Below are positions 22,650 to 35,300 of a stretch of DNA of 64,000 bases, piece by piece; position 1 is the stretch's first letter, and each line of letters opens with the position of its first letter. The stretch comes from Lineus longissimus (lineage: Eukaryota; Nemertea; Pilidiophora; Heteronemertea; Lineidae), in NCBI RefSeq assembly GCF_910592395.1, contig NC_088310.1, positions 379,501 to 443,500 on the forward strand, given 5' to 3'. The notes under the pieces were generated by a model. That model was given only the letters and a program-made list of their open reading frames with translations. It had not been told where the DNA came from and ran no database searches. The position numbers were made by a program, and so were the translations under genes.

Positions 22650-25600
22650 AACACAGTGGAGCAGCCAGGACTAATTCGGCCTGGCTATGACCGTTTCATC
22701 TCTCTCATCATGCTGTCAACACAGTGGGGCAGCCAGGACTGATTCGGCCTGGCTGTGACTGTCTCATCTCTCTCACCATGTTGACAACTTGGCAGAGCAG
22801 CAAAGACTGATCTGGCCTGGCTGCGACTGTCTCATCTGTCTCAGCATGTTAGCAACACGGTGGAGCAGCCAGGACTGATTCGGCCTGGCTGCGACTGTCT
22901 CATCTCTCTCATCATGTTGACGACTTGGCAGAGCAGCCAACAAGACTGATGTGGCCTGGCTGTGACTATCTCATCTCTCTCATCATGCTGTCAAAACGCT
23001 GGAGCAGCCAGGACTGATTCGGCCTGGCTGCGACTTTCTCATCTCTCTCATCATGTTGACGACTTGGCAGAGCAGCCAACAAGACTGATGTGGTCTGGCT
23101 GTGACTATCTCATCTCTATCATCATGCTGTCAACACGCTGGAGCAGCCAGGACTGATTCGGCCTGGCTGCGACTGTCTCATCTCTCTCATCATGTTGACG
23201 ACTTGGCAGAGCAGCCAACAAGACTGATGTGGCCTGGCTGTGACTGTCTCATCTCTCTCATCATGTTGTCAACACGGTGGAGCAGCCAGGACTGATTCGG
23301 CCTGGCTGTGACTGTCTCATCTCTCTCGTCATGTTGACAACTTGGCAGAGCAGCAAAGACTGATCTGGCCTGGCTGCGACTGTCTTATCTATCTCAGCAT
23401 GTTAGCAACACGGTGGAGCAGCCAGGACTGATTCGGCCTGGCTGCGACTGTCTCATCTCTCTCATCATGTTGACGACTTGGCAGAGCAGCCAACAAGACT
23501 GATGTGGCCTGGCTGTGACTATCTCATCTCTCTCATCATGTTTTCAACACGCTGGAGCAGCCAGGACTGATTCGGCCTGGCTGTGACTGTCTCATCTCTC
23601 TCGTCATGTTGACAACTTGGCAGAGCAGCAAAGACTGATGTGGCCTGGCTGTGACTGTCTCATCTCTCTCATCATGTTGTCAACACGGTGGAGCAGCCAG
23701 AACTGATTCGGCCTGGCTGTGACTGTCTCATCTCTCTCGTCATGTTGACAACTTGGCAGAGCAGCAAAGACTGATCTGGCCTGGCTGCGACTGTCTTATC
23801 TATCTCAGCATGTTAGCAACACGGTGGAGCAGCCAGGACTGATTCGGCCTGGCTGCGACTGTCTCATCTCTCTCATCATGATGACGACTTGGCAGAGCAG
23901 CCAACAAGACTGATGTGGCCTGGCTGTGACTGTCTCATCTCTCTCATCATGTTGTCAACACGGTGGAGCAGCCAGGACTGATTCGGCCTGGCTGTGACTG
24001 TCTCATCTCTCTCGTCATGTTGACAACTTGGCAGAGCAGCAAAGACTGATCTGGCCTGGCTGTGACTGTCTTATCTATCTCAGCATGTTAGCAACACGGT
24101 GGAGCAGCCAGGACTGATTCGGCCTGGCTGCGACTGTCTCATCTCTCTCATCATGATGACGACTTGGCAGAGCAGCCAACAAGACTGATGTGGCCTGGCT
24201 GCGACTATCTCATCTCTCTCATCATGCTGTCAACACGCTGGAGCAGCCAGGACTGATTCGGCCTGGCTGTGACTGTCTCATCTCTCTCGTCATGTTGACA
24301 ACTTGGCAGAGCAGCAAAGACTGATGTGGCCTGGCTGTGACTGTCTCATCACTCTCATCATGTTGTCAACACGGTGGAGCAGCCAGGACTGATTCGGCCT
24401 GGCTGTGACTTCCTCATCTCTCTCACCATGTTGACAACTTGGCAGAGCAGCAAAGACTGATCTGGCCTGGCTGCGACTGTCTCATCTGTCTCAGCATGTT
24501 AGCAACACGGTGCAGCAGCCAGGACTGATTCGGCCTGGCTGCGACTGTCTCAATTCTCTCATCATGTTGACGACTTGGCAGAGCAGCCAACAAGACTGAT
24601 GTGGCCTGGCTGTGACTATCTCATCTCTCTCATCATGCTGTCAACACGCTGGAGCAGCCAGGACTGATTCGGCCTGGCTGCGACTGTCTCATCTCTCTCA
24701 TCATGTTGACGACTTGGCAGAGCAGCCAACAAGACTGATGTGGTCTGGCTGTGACTATCTCATCTCTCTCATCATGCTGTCAACACGCTGGAGCAGCCAG
24801 GACTGATTCGGCCTGGCTGCGACTGTCTCATCTCTCTCATCATGTTGACGACTTGGCAGAGCAGCCAACAAGACTGATGTGGCTTGGCTGTGACTGTCTC
24901 ATCTCTCTCATCATGTTGTCAACACGGTGGAGCAGCCAGGACTGATTCGGCCTGGCTGTGACTGTCTCATCTCTCTCGTCATGTTGACAACTTGGCAGAG
25001 CAGCAAAGACTGATGTGGCCTGGCTGTGACTGTCTCATCTCTCTCATCATGTTGTCAACACGGTGGAGCAGCCAGGACTGATTCGGCCTGGCTGTGACTG
25101 TCTCATCTCTCTCGTCATGTTGACAACTTGGCAGAGCAGCAAAGACTGATGTGGCCTGGCTGTGACTGTCTCATCTCTCTCATCATGTTGTCAACACGGT
25201 GGAGCAGCCAGGACTGATTCGGCCTGGCTGTGACTGTCTCATCTCTCTCGTCATGTTGACAACTTGGCAGAGCAGCAAAGACTGATCTGGCCTGGCTGCG
25301 ACTGTCTCATCTGTCTCAGCATGTTAGCAACACGGTGGAGCAGCCAGGACTGATTCGGCCTGGCTGCGACTGTCTTATCTCTCTCATCATGTTGACGACT
25401 TGGCAGAGCAGCCAACAAGACTGATGTGGCCTGGCTGTGACTATCTCATCTCTCTCATCATGCTGTCAACACGCTGGAGCAGCCAGGACTGATTCGGCCT
25501 GGCTGTGACTGTCTCATCTCTCTCGTCATGTTGACAACTTGGCAGAGCAGTAAAGACTGATGTGGCCTGGCTGTGACTGTCTCATCACTCTCATCATGTT

Positions 25601-25970
25601 GTCAACACGGTGGAGCAGCCAGGATTGATTCGGCCTGGCTGTGACTTCCTCATCTCTCTCATCATGTTGTCAACACGGTGGAGCAGCCAGGACTGATTCG
25701 GCCCGGTTGTGACTGCCTCATCTCTCTCACCATGTTGACAACTTGGCAGAGCAGCTAAGACTGATTTTGGCCTGGCTGTGACTGTCTCATCTCTCTCACC
25801 ATGATTATTGTCAACACGGTGGAGCAGCCAGGACTGATTCGGCCTGGCTGTGACCTCCTCATCTCTCTCACCATGTTGACAACTTGGCAGAGCAACCAAT
25901 ACTGATTTTGCCTGGCTGTGACTGTCTCATCTCTCTCATCATGTTGTCAGCACGATGGAGGAGTCAGGAC
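22650..25970. repeat. Large minisatellite of two alternating 70-bp monomers
   Basis: About 48 monomers in 3.3 kb. Type A contains GTGGAGCAGCCAGGACTGAT, type B contains TTGGCAGAGCAGC. Both share CCTGGCTGTGACTGTCTCAT. Types usually alternate, giving a 139-bp higher-order unit (for example 22962 to 23101 and 24612 to 24751). Units differ by few substitutions, and larger blocks also repeat, which suggests recent unequal exchange. Some copies near the right end are A-A, breaking the alternation. Open frames crossing it are repeats, not genes. Confidence 0.95.
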
Positions 25971-26029
25971 TGTCAAACAGTTGTGTGAGCTCACTAGAGC
26001 TTGCACTTACATAATAGTGTAAAACTAAA

Positions 26030-26192
26030 ATTAATATAATATATATATGCGTATGTACATATGTATGTATGTATGAATGAATAATAATAAGAAAATGTTT
26101 CAAAAAACACGAAAAAAGTAGATTCGCCGGGGTTCGAACCCGTGACCAACCAATCCGTAGTGCAACCGTCTAACCGCCGAGGCCATCAAGGC
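26030..26192 (-). mobile_element. tRNA-derived SINE with microsatellite tail
   Basis: On the minus strand, 26192-26121 is tRNA-like: an A-box-like TGGCCTCGGCGGTTAGACGG and a B box, GGGTTCGAACCCC. A non-tRNA body and a TATG/TA-rich tail follow, to about 26030. That order (head, body, simple repeat) is a SINE; the acceptor stem does not close, so it is not a working tRNA. Confidence 0.6.
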
Positions 26193-26415
26193 TTTACTGT
26201 AAGGGGTATGATAGACAGGGATTTTTTCTTGTTCAATTCCTCGCCATATTGAAAAAGCGCAATGATTGTGACGAGGTTACGCTGGCGGAAGAGTAATTGG
26301 GTACAAATAGTCCCAGATAATCGTATAATTCAATATTGCGACAGAGTTTTCTTGATATATCGTATTTATATAGCTCGGTGATATAAAAGATAATGCTCGC
26401 ATTTGATTTAAATGT

Positions 26416-27173
26416 TTGAATGGCTTTCTCAAAAAAATTTTAGAAGCGAGGTCAACAGGGTCAAAAGGAATAGTCTTTGGCGCCAATGATATCAGCAATG
26501 ATTTGAATTAAGATTCGAGTCGATTCTTTTGGAGTCGGAAATACCCATGCACACGGCAATCGTATCTATATAGCTCCGTGCACGTGTTTTGAAGGGACAA
26601 TTTCGGTGTGGGATTTAGGTGGCCAGGAAGCTGATATGTAATTTGAATCTATCCGCCTGCTCATCACTGTAGTTACAAACTAAATGTTTATCGCTAATAA
26701 TGAATTTAGCGTGTAATGTGAGACGGGTTTGACATGACTTGCAAATCTTAGATTTTTAGGCAAACGTACAGTTACATTCCGTTTTGGTGAGACCTTGAAT
26801 GGCTTTCTCAAAAAAATTTTAGAAGCGAGGTCAACAGGGTCAAAAGGAATAGTCTTTGGCGCCAATGATATCAGCAATGATTTGAATTAAGATTCGAGTC
26901 GATTCTTTTGGAGTCGGAAATACCCATGCACACGGCAATCGTATCTATATAGCTCCGTGCACGTGTTTTGAAGGGACAATTTCGGTGTGGGATTTAGGTG
27001 GCCAGGAAGCTGATATGTAATTTGAATCTATCCGCCTGCTCATCACTGTAGTTACAAACTAAATGTTTATCGCTAATAATGAATTTAGCGTGTAATGTGA
27101 GACGGGTTTGACATGACTTGCAAATCTTAGATTTTTAGGCAAACGTACAGTTACATTCCGTTTTGGTGAGATC
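26416..27173. repeat. 379-bp tandem duplication, nearly identical copies
   Basis: Copy 1 is 26416-26794 and copy 2 is 26795-27173; I see almost no differences. A diverged third relative starts at about 27318 (GAATGGC, then TTAGAATAGAGGGCAACC). No coding content. Confidence 0.9.
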
Positions 27174-27716
27174 TTTTTTGCAGTTTGATGATATGTCAAT
27201 AATTCTCTCGGCTCCTTGAGAAGTCACGGTCCTACCTAAAGCTATTTTGCATGAAAACAGCCTGTCTCATGCCAAAGTTGTCCCTTCAACAAAGAATGTT
27301 TGTAGCTGATTTTATGGTTTGAATGGCCATTTTGAAAAAGGGTTTAGAATAGAGGGCAACCAAAATAGTTCTTGGCCTCAATGTACCCTCGGGAATTCAT
27401 GCCGCCGACTATAGTCAAACCATTCTCTGGCCGATTGCTCGAACACCTGGAATCAGTGTGTACTACAGCTTGAAAAGTTCGGGTGAAGGGGTTTTCTTCA
27501 TGATAAATAAGATAATATTCACAATGGTATAAGATGATGGTATAAGAGGGCCGGCGAATCTAGGAACTGGAAGAAGAGGGAGCGTGCACTGCATTTCTCA
27601 TCAAAATTCCTGGACAGGTGTGTTCCAAAATTTCATGAGTGGTCAATTAAAAAAAGTTTACATCAATTAGGAGCCGTGCGTCTGGTGCACCCGCTTGGAT
27701 CCGCGCCTGATAAACG
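27174..27716. other. No recognised gene
   Basis: Contains the diverged relative of the 379-bp unit (about 27318-27390) and unrecognised sequence up to the LINE remnant. Confidence 0.45.
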
Positions 27717-28990
27717 TCCTTTGACAAATTCACCGACTTATTAGATCAAGGTAGCCCTGTAGATGTAATTTATCTAGACTTTTTTAAAGCTTTCGACACT
27801 GTGCCCCATGAGCGATTGAAAAACAAGTTACAATACTACGGCGTGCGAGGAAATATCTACAACTGGATATGTGACTTCGTAAGAGACAGGAGGCAAAGGG
27901 TTATGGTAGACGGAGCAGCATCCGAGTGGGCGGCTGTGACCAGCGGAGTACCACAAGGCAGTGTCCTTGGTCCGACTTTGTTTATTTATTATGTGAACGA
28001 CATCCCTCACTGCGTGGAGAACTTAGCAATGATGTTTGCGGATGACGCCAAACTCATAGCAGAAGTCGCAACAATTACAGAGCAGACGCAGTCGGTGCAA
28101 AAAGATCTCAGCAACCTTGATGATTGGACTGAACTATGGCAACTCAGATTTAATATGGATAAATGTAAGAGTATGCATCTCGGAAGAAACAATCCACAAG
28201 CAGAATACTTTCTGAGGAAGGATGGCCAGAGACATGAGGTTTTAGAATCAGATTGCGAAAAGGACTTGGGGGTGATCATCGATAGAAACCTGACTTTTGA
28301 AAATCACATTAATAATGTAGCTAATGTAGCAACAAAGATTGTTGGAATGATCAGGAGATCCTTTGACCATTTGGATACTAGGATGTTTGCGACACTATTT
28401 AAAAGTTTGGTAAGGCCACACCTCGAATATGCAAATGTCATCTGGGCCCCCCACCTGAAGAAAAACATAACCGTACTGGAAAACGTAGAAAGACGAGCAA
28501 CAAAGTTAATCTCGGGATTAAGAGACATCAGTTACGAGGAGAGACTCTGCAAATTAGGACTCCCGAGTTTATCCTATAGAAGACTTCGAGGGGACTTAAT
28601 AGAAACTTACAAGATCACCCACCCATGGTTACTACAACATAGATGGACTTAATCTAACCCAACCTGTCGATGTCACCTATCAAACCAGAGGTCATTCGTA
28701 TAAGTTAAACAAACCAAGAGCCAAACTAGATATCCGAAAGTACTTTTTTACCAACAGAATCATAGATCCGTGGAATAACTTGCCAGAACAAGCAGTGAAT
28801 GCCAACTCGCTAAACCAATTTAAAAATATGATTGACACTCATTACAAATCCGAACTCTACAGCACAGAACCTAGATCAATCATCAAATTTCGTACACACC
28901 CCGCCATGCCCACGCAAACAAAAGTATTGGAAGAAAAAACCTGCTACATACAGGCTAAAAGCCTATTGCAGTATGTATGTATATATATAT
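27717..28990 (+). mobile_element. 5'-truncated non-LTR retrotransposon (CR1/Jockey-like) reverse transcriptase
   Basis: The translated frame from 27717 shows reverse-transcriptase blocks in order: VIYLDFFKAFDTVPH, SGVPQGSVLGPTLF, the catalytic MMFADDAKL, LGVIID and the thumb region. A stop (TAA, 27711) marks the 5' break; the endonuclease and N-terminal half are missing. A frameshift near 28617-28625 separates the main frame (to 28652) from its C-terminal continuation, which resumes at about 28624 and reaches RKYFFTNRIIDPWNNLP and SLNQFKNMIDTHY. The 3' end runs into a TATG/TA simple repeat at 28970-28997, as is usual for this clade. It is a dead copy. Confidence 0.9.
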
Positions 28991-28997
28991 ATATATA

Positions 28998-29580
28998 AAA
29001 CCGTCTTCGGATGCGCATCCGATATGCCACGAGATCCTTCACCGTCAATTCCCTTACCGTCTTCGGATCCGATATGCCACGAGATCCTTTACCGTCAATT
29101 ACCGTCAATTACCGTCATCGGATGCGCATCCGATATGCCACGAGATCCTTCACCGTCAATTCCCTTACCGTCTTCGGATGCGCATCCGATATGCCACGAG
29201 ATCCTTCACCGTCAATTCCCTTACCGTCTTCGGATGCGCATCCGATATGCCACGAGATCCTTCACCGTCAATTCCCTTACCGTCTTCGGATGCGCATCCG
29301 ATATGCCACGAGATCCTTCACCGTCAATTCCCTTACCGTCTTCGGATGCGCATCCGATATGCCACGAGATCCTTCACCGTCAATTCCTATACCGTCATTG
29401 GATGCCACCAGATTTTTTGTTACCTCACCGTCAATTCCCTTACCGTCTTCGGATGCGCATCCGATATGCCACGAGATCCTTTACCGTCAATTTCTTTACC
29501 GTCATCGGATGCGCATCCGATATGCCACGAGTTTTTTTGTTACCTCACCGTCAATTCCTATACCGTCATGGATGCCACGA
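28998..29580. repeat. 56-bp minisatellite with internal palindrome
   Basis: About ten units. The core CGGATGCGCATCCG is a perfect 14-bp palindrome, followed by ATATGCCACGAGATCC and ACCGTCAATTCC. Some units are shortened or carry a TTTTTTGTTACC variant. No unit has a stop codon in the three forward frames, which makes long artefact frames. It starts right at the LINE tail. Confidence 0.95.
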
Positions 29581-32329
29581 GCTTTGTTCGCGTTGTAAAG
29601 GTTTCGGGGATACGACTAATGCATGCGAGCACCGTCGGCGGAACCCCAAACCGCCCTCTCGATCTATCCGTAAGAACAAATCACTCTCGTGACCGTCACG
29701 TTTACGGACTCCGGACCTCCAGACTTTAGAGACCGAGCTTTTCTTTACCTTACAATTACTGTATACTCGGCACCTCACTTATATGTGTTGTTTTTTTCAC
29801 ATACATTGTTCTCGTGGTTTACGGAAAAGTAGGCCTAAAATGTTATAGTGTCTAAAAACAATATTCAGTTAATGGAATTACACTTTTTTCCATTACTGCT
29901 TGCTTGATATTGCCCTAACAACTTTTTCATGAATCAATTTTGAGCATTATGTTTACAACGTAGTTATTATAGCACGAAATATGAGTCTAAAATGCCAAAT
30001 ACTTGCAACTATTATGTTAATCACTGAAATCTTAGTGTACTAATTGCTCGCTATAAGCTAGGTTATTGCGCCCCTAAACCAACGTACTGACAACGCTACC
30101 TCCCCGGAACTCAAACTTTAACGTGAGTTAATTGTAATCTTACTCTCTATATACCAAAGTGGTTTACCTAGGAATACAGTTGAACTTCACTGAAAACTAA
30201 TGATGTGTTGATGAGTTCAATGAATCCTTCAATTCCTTTCTTACGTCCGACAATGACCCGTTGACGTGTACTGTATCGCTATTTGTGTGTAAAACAGTTG
30301 GGCCTATCCTATCTATTTTCGGACGAAACTCGAACCCTCACAAGCTTGGGTCGATTTCGGAGAGAACATCTCATCTCATTTAGGCAATTGTTCATGTGTT
30401 TCCTTCATCATGCCAACGACTCAGTTGGGTGGGGTGGGGGAGGACTGAGGATCAGGAGGGGAGGCGAATGCCACACGTCTTAACGTTCCTCTTCTTTAGC
30501 TTGATGCTCCCAATCCCATGGATGCTGGGGGCAGCCATTAAAATCACGGGCTGTGGGAATTGCGAAGGGATGGTGTAGAGCATCGCCACAACAAGGTTGA
30601 TATGATTACTTGTTGTTTCAGCGGGAAGGACTTAGGACATCCAGTGACCCAGCAAAAAGTAGCGACGGTACAGCCAGAAGTAGCAACAACTCGCAAAACG
30701 GTATCCTTGTCTGACTGGTGGCTGGACTACATGGTAGGTCACCATCAAATTAGACCTACAGATATCTTGTTTGGACATAGGTTGAGATCAGTTCTCTAAC
30801 CATACCAAGGTCTGATCGAATGCGCAAACAACAAGACTAATAATTAAACTAGGTCAGATAAAACATGGTCCTTTGTATTGTTCATACTCGGGGTATCAAA
30901 CTCGCCCTTGAACAGGTCACTTGCCATGCGAAATATGTATTGTAAAACTCCACTGAGCTCTCCGATCTTACACATCCAGAGTCTCTATTTGAAGGTGCAA
31001 ACTGTCCCCAATACCATTGTCGTTCAGTGCTATTATGGATCCATGCACTTTATTGGGAACAACGTGTACATAACGTAGTGTTGGCCGTCCTCACGTCACC
31101 ATGCATTTTTAAATCGAATACTGTCATGTGACGTGACGCGACGTCTTCATAAACGTTGTTCCAGGACAAGTGCATGAATCTATAGTAGACCTAATCCTTA
31201 GATCTCATAAGCTACCGAGTTTTAGGTTGGAAGACCTTTTAAAGTCTTTAATCACGAGTCTTCAGTTTTGGCTTGGCCACATTGATCGTAGTTTAGCCCT
31301 CGAGCCGTCCACCTCAGCAGTATAGTACCCCACAACTGAGGACAGGTTGTGCCTTTGAGACCGACTGTCTTCATGTCTTCACGCTCTTGGCGATCGCACT
31401 GGTATCATCTGGCTATTAGTCGATGCTGTAGGTACTTTGGTACATTCCTTCGTCTTAATAGGGCGGGAGGGGATGGTAGCAGGGCACGAAATACCCGAAC
31501 TAGGATTCCTATAGCCTAGATCAACCGCAAACATTTTCAGATTCAAGGATATATGGATTAGAAATTAATTTTGTTTACATTTATATACATGCACATAACA
31601 CACCTGGTGTGTGAGTTAAAACAACTTTTGACTGCTGAGATTTTTTAGGAAATCTGTACAATACATTTGATCGATGATCCGTGCATGTAAGTGCAAACGC
31701 ATGCATCCAGTGAATCATGGCTACCTGTGATGTGTGAGCTACCGGTAGAGCATTCGATATATGGGAGCTACCTGGTTAGCTGGTACTAGCCTGTAGCACT
31801 AGCATTTGTTGGCCTAGTGTTAGTTTCTGATTTGAGAGAGGTCCGCAGGCCAGATGTCTGATTTATTTTTTGATGGAGATCAAGTTGCGCCTTCCTGGTA
31901 GCTAGGTAGCCTAGGTAGGACTTTATTCATTCTTGGTGTGATTGTTTGAGTTGGCTGATTGCCTTGATTACTGATTTATGGCTCATGCCAAAGCAATGCG
32001 TTTCTGAGCTGGTCTGAGTGATTGGTAAAACATTAGCTAGTTGTCTGCCAATTCTGAGCCAGCATAAAGCTAATCTCTATCAGAACAGTGATAAAGTTCT
32101 ATCGGTAGCACCAGCATTGGCATAAAGGAATCAACGTCTTTCCTACTTCATCATATTGGGGCTGGTAATCAAGAAAAGCTCATAGTATAGGAAATATCCT
32201 GGATCAGTAGCAGAGCTTTACTCTACTGAGGTAAATTGTAGGCTTATCATTATTGGAAAAGTTCCTCTCTCATTTATCGCATGGATTTAATGGTTTTGTT
32301 TTGTCATTTTCTTGACTTTCATTCTAGAA
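29581..32329. other. No recognised gene; 5' flank of SETD3
   Basis: No exon with family similarity. The SETD3 start codon follows a good acceptor (TTTCATTCTAG), so an untranslated first exon and the promoter are probably somewhere in this stretch. Confidence 0.45.
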
Positions 32330-35300
32330 ATGGGAAGGAAGAATAAAACGAAGAACAATGTCTCTGATAAACACAATGGTTTATCTAAAAGCCAGAAGAG
32401 GGAGCTTACGGATATCATTTGTCAATTACTTGAAAGTAAGTTTTCATTCATAATTTTTCATTCAAACCATTATAAATTGGCTCTTGAAATTGAACATAAA
32501 AGAGCAAAATGAATACTTGAGAGCATGCAACTTTCATGTCGTTTTCAGACTAAAATGTTCTAGGGCTGTTTTATTTGTCACTAGATGAGATATGAAATGT
32601 TTCTTTTTAGTATGTCGGAAGCCTTCAACTGGGGGACCAAAGGATTGGGACGAGTATCTAGAAATTCATGACTGTGTAGAGAAAATTAGGAAATATCAGG
32701 AAGGTAAGGATATAAAATCTTTTCTGAAGACATACCATTTTGGGGTAGCGTTTTCCAGGGAAATTGCTTTGTGGAGTGCTTGGAGCAGGCAGAGGCAGGA
32801 TGAGGTAAGGATTGCTCTTCGATCTGAATAACCGTCCATAAGTCATCTGACTAACAGTTGCAGACAAAAGATTGGAACTTGATATTCTCTTGTTTTATCA
32901 CTCTCCACTGATCATCTATTTTGATTCCAGGCCACACACTGCCATCCTATGAGAGAGATGAACATGTGGAGTCCTTCATGGCCTGGATTGGCAATAATGT
33001 CACCTCAGACTCAGTCAAGATACGCAGGTTCGGCAATGGAGGTGATGGGTTGCAGGCGACCAGGGACTTACCCGTACGTTTAGAACAGACTAGCTAGGTG
33101 TTGAATGCTTGCACTCATATCAGAGCTTGATTAATGAATGGACATAGCTTGGGAAAGGGCTGGTTAGCATTGAGTTGGAGGTTACGTTGTTTCATTGTAT
33201 GATACTTAGCCTATGTTTGTTACTTTTAGAATGGAAGCTCCCTCAGTGGCCACCTCTGTCAAGATGATAACCTCCTTAGGACCCCAGATCTGCTCGTTTC
33301 TCTTCAGTTTAACCTCCAGGAGACTTTCCTCTCAAGGACACTACTTTTCAGTCCCAAGATCTTCCTTTAAAACCAGGATCTTTGGATGACACATTTGTGT
33401 ATCTTTGGCTTTGCTACTTTTTTCAGTGTCAAAGTTTGTTTCTAACAATCCCAAGGAAAGTGATGATGACGACAGAGTCAGCACAGTTGTCTTCGCTGGG
33501 TAAGAACATCTTCACTTGTAACTTATTGATATTAACATTGGTTGGCAATTCAAACAAAGTTGAACTTTAGCCTATTGCTTGAAATAGTAAACGCTTCCAT
33601 TGAGTCCAGTTGAAATGTTATGAGCTGGGAGACAAAGCCTTTTGAAATCCTCACCTGCTGGAAAATCCTGCTTGTAATTCGATGTCTCAGACTTGATGCA
33701 GTGTAAGAGTTTGCTGGACGTTTGTTTTGCGGCTGTGTTTATATTATGAATGTGATTATCTTTTTCTTCTGCTTTTTCTCTGCAGGTGCGCTGATTCCCC
33801 AAGACAACATACTCAAAGTGATGCCTAATGTGGTGTTAGCTCTTCATGTTCTCTGTGAACAAGCAAATCCAGATTCATTCTGGTTACCGTATATCAGTAT
33901 CCTTTATAAAAGAAGTCAGTACTCGCACCTTCATGTTGGCCATGAGATAAGTCAGTACTCGCACCTTCATGTTGGCCATGAGATAAGTCAGTACTCGCAC
34001 CTTCATGTTGGCCATGAGATAAGTCAGTACTCGCACCTTCATGTTGGCCATGAGATAAGTCAGTACTCGCACCTTCATGTTGGCCATGAGATAAGTCAGT
34101 ACTCGCACCTTCATGTTGGCCATGAGATAAGTCAGTACTCGCACCTTCATGTTGGCCATGAGATAAGTCAGTACTCGCACCTTCATGTTGGCCACGAGAT
34201 AAGTCAGTACTCGCACCTTCATGTTGGCCACGAGATAAGTCAGTACTCGCACCTTCATGTTGGCCATGAGATTGTCTGTAAAACGATGCCTGCATCTTCT
34301 GACGTATTTTTCTTAACTCGGCCCCAGAAATCCTGCCAAACACATTTTCTACGCCACTTTATTTCTCACCAGAAGAATTGCAGTTACTGAAGGGATCTCA
34401 AGCATTCTGTAAGTTTACCATCTGAATGTATCATCTTACCTCAAGACTCTCTCTTTGTTGGACCACTTTCAAGTTTTCAAACACTCGGTCCCCTGAAACA
34501 CCCTGAGAGAGACCTCCTTCTCACCACTTGGGAGTATTGTAGCCCAGTGCCTGCATGGCTAAAGCCAAGGGAGCACATGGGTAGCATGTCTGACAAGGAT
34601 TGAAGTCCAGCCCCTACCTAAATATATATGTGTTAGAATAGTTTTCAGAATCATTTCAGGTTCCAAAACTTCTCAATGTGCTTACATTTCGACATCATCT
34701 TTATTGTGTTTCAGATGAGGCCCTCTCACAGTACAAGAACATAGCCAGACAATATGCATATTTCCATAAACTCTTCCAGGTAAGTGAACTGTTTTTTGTC
34801 AATTTAAAAAAAACTCTCAACTGTCACGGAGGTCATCCCTTCAGATCATGGCCTACCTGTTAAGGTATTTAGTTGCTTAGCTTATATTTATTAGAAAATA
34901 TCCCTGTCCTGAGTTGCATCCAAATGCAGGCCAAAACAAGGGAGCAGGCAAGGTTTTAGTTGAAGTGACAGTTCCACGTGAGCAGTGACAGTGTTAGGTT
35001 TCAAGCAATAACAACATTGCAGAATCATTTCAACTCTAAACCACCAGAAACTGTTTTCAAATCAAAAGCGAGCTTGTGTTGTGATTGGCAGCTTTTTTAC
35101 AGTAAGATATGCGACTGCCAACATATCATATACCACTTTTCAGTCGAATCCCACCGCCAAAATGTTACCGATCCACACCAACTTCTGCTATGATGACTAC
35201 AGGTGAGTTAAGCTTTGATCTATCAAAACTCCCCACAAACAACACATTATCACTATGACCTGCAATGATTGCTGCATTCAGCAACAAAAAGATGTCATTT

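Noticed and set aside
22650-25970. CRISPR-like regular repeats
   Set aside because: Whole units repeat, without unique spacers, in a eukaryotic genome. It is a minisatellite.
26121-26192. Functional tRNA gene
   Set aside because: The boxes are present but the acceptor stem does not pair, and a SINE-type body and tail follow.
28832-29729. Three overlapping long open frames (195-286 aa)
   Set aside because: All are the 56-bp array read in its three frames. The period is not a multiple of three and the unit has no stop codons, so the frames are artefacts.
32761-32811. Possible SETD3 exon between exons 2 and 3
   Set aside because: Exon 2 (ending 32703) joins exon 3 (32931) in phase and matches the family without it.
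33231-33368. Open frame after an AG at 33230, suggesting a SETD3 exon
   Set aside because: It ends in a stop and has no similarity; the exon at 33427 continues the protein in phase.
33722-34390. Open frames of 127-222 aa with 12-residue repeats on both strands
   Set aside because: They are the 36-bp minisatellite in SETD3 intron 5. Splicing from 33896 to 34328 restores the family sequence (YIKILPNTFSTPLYF).
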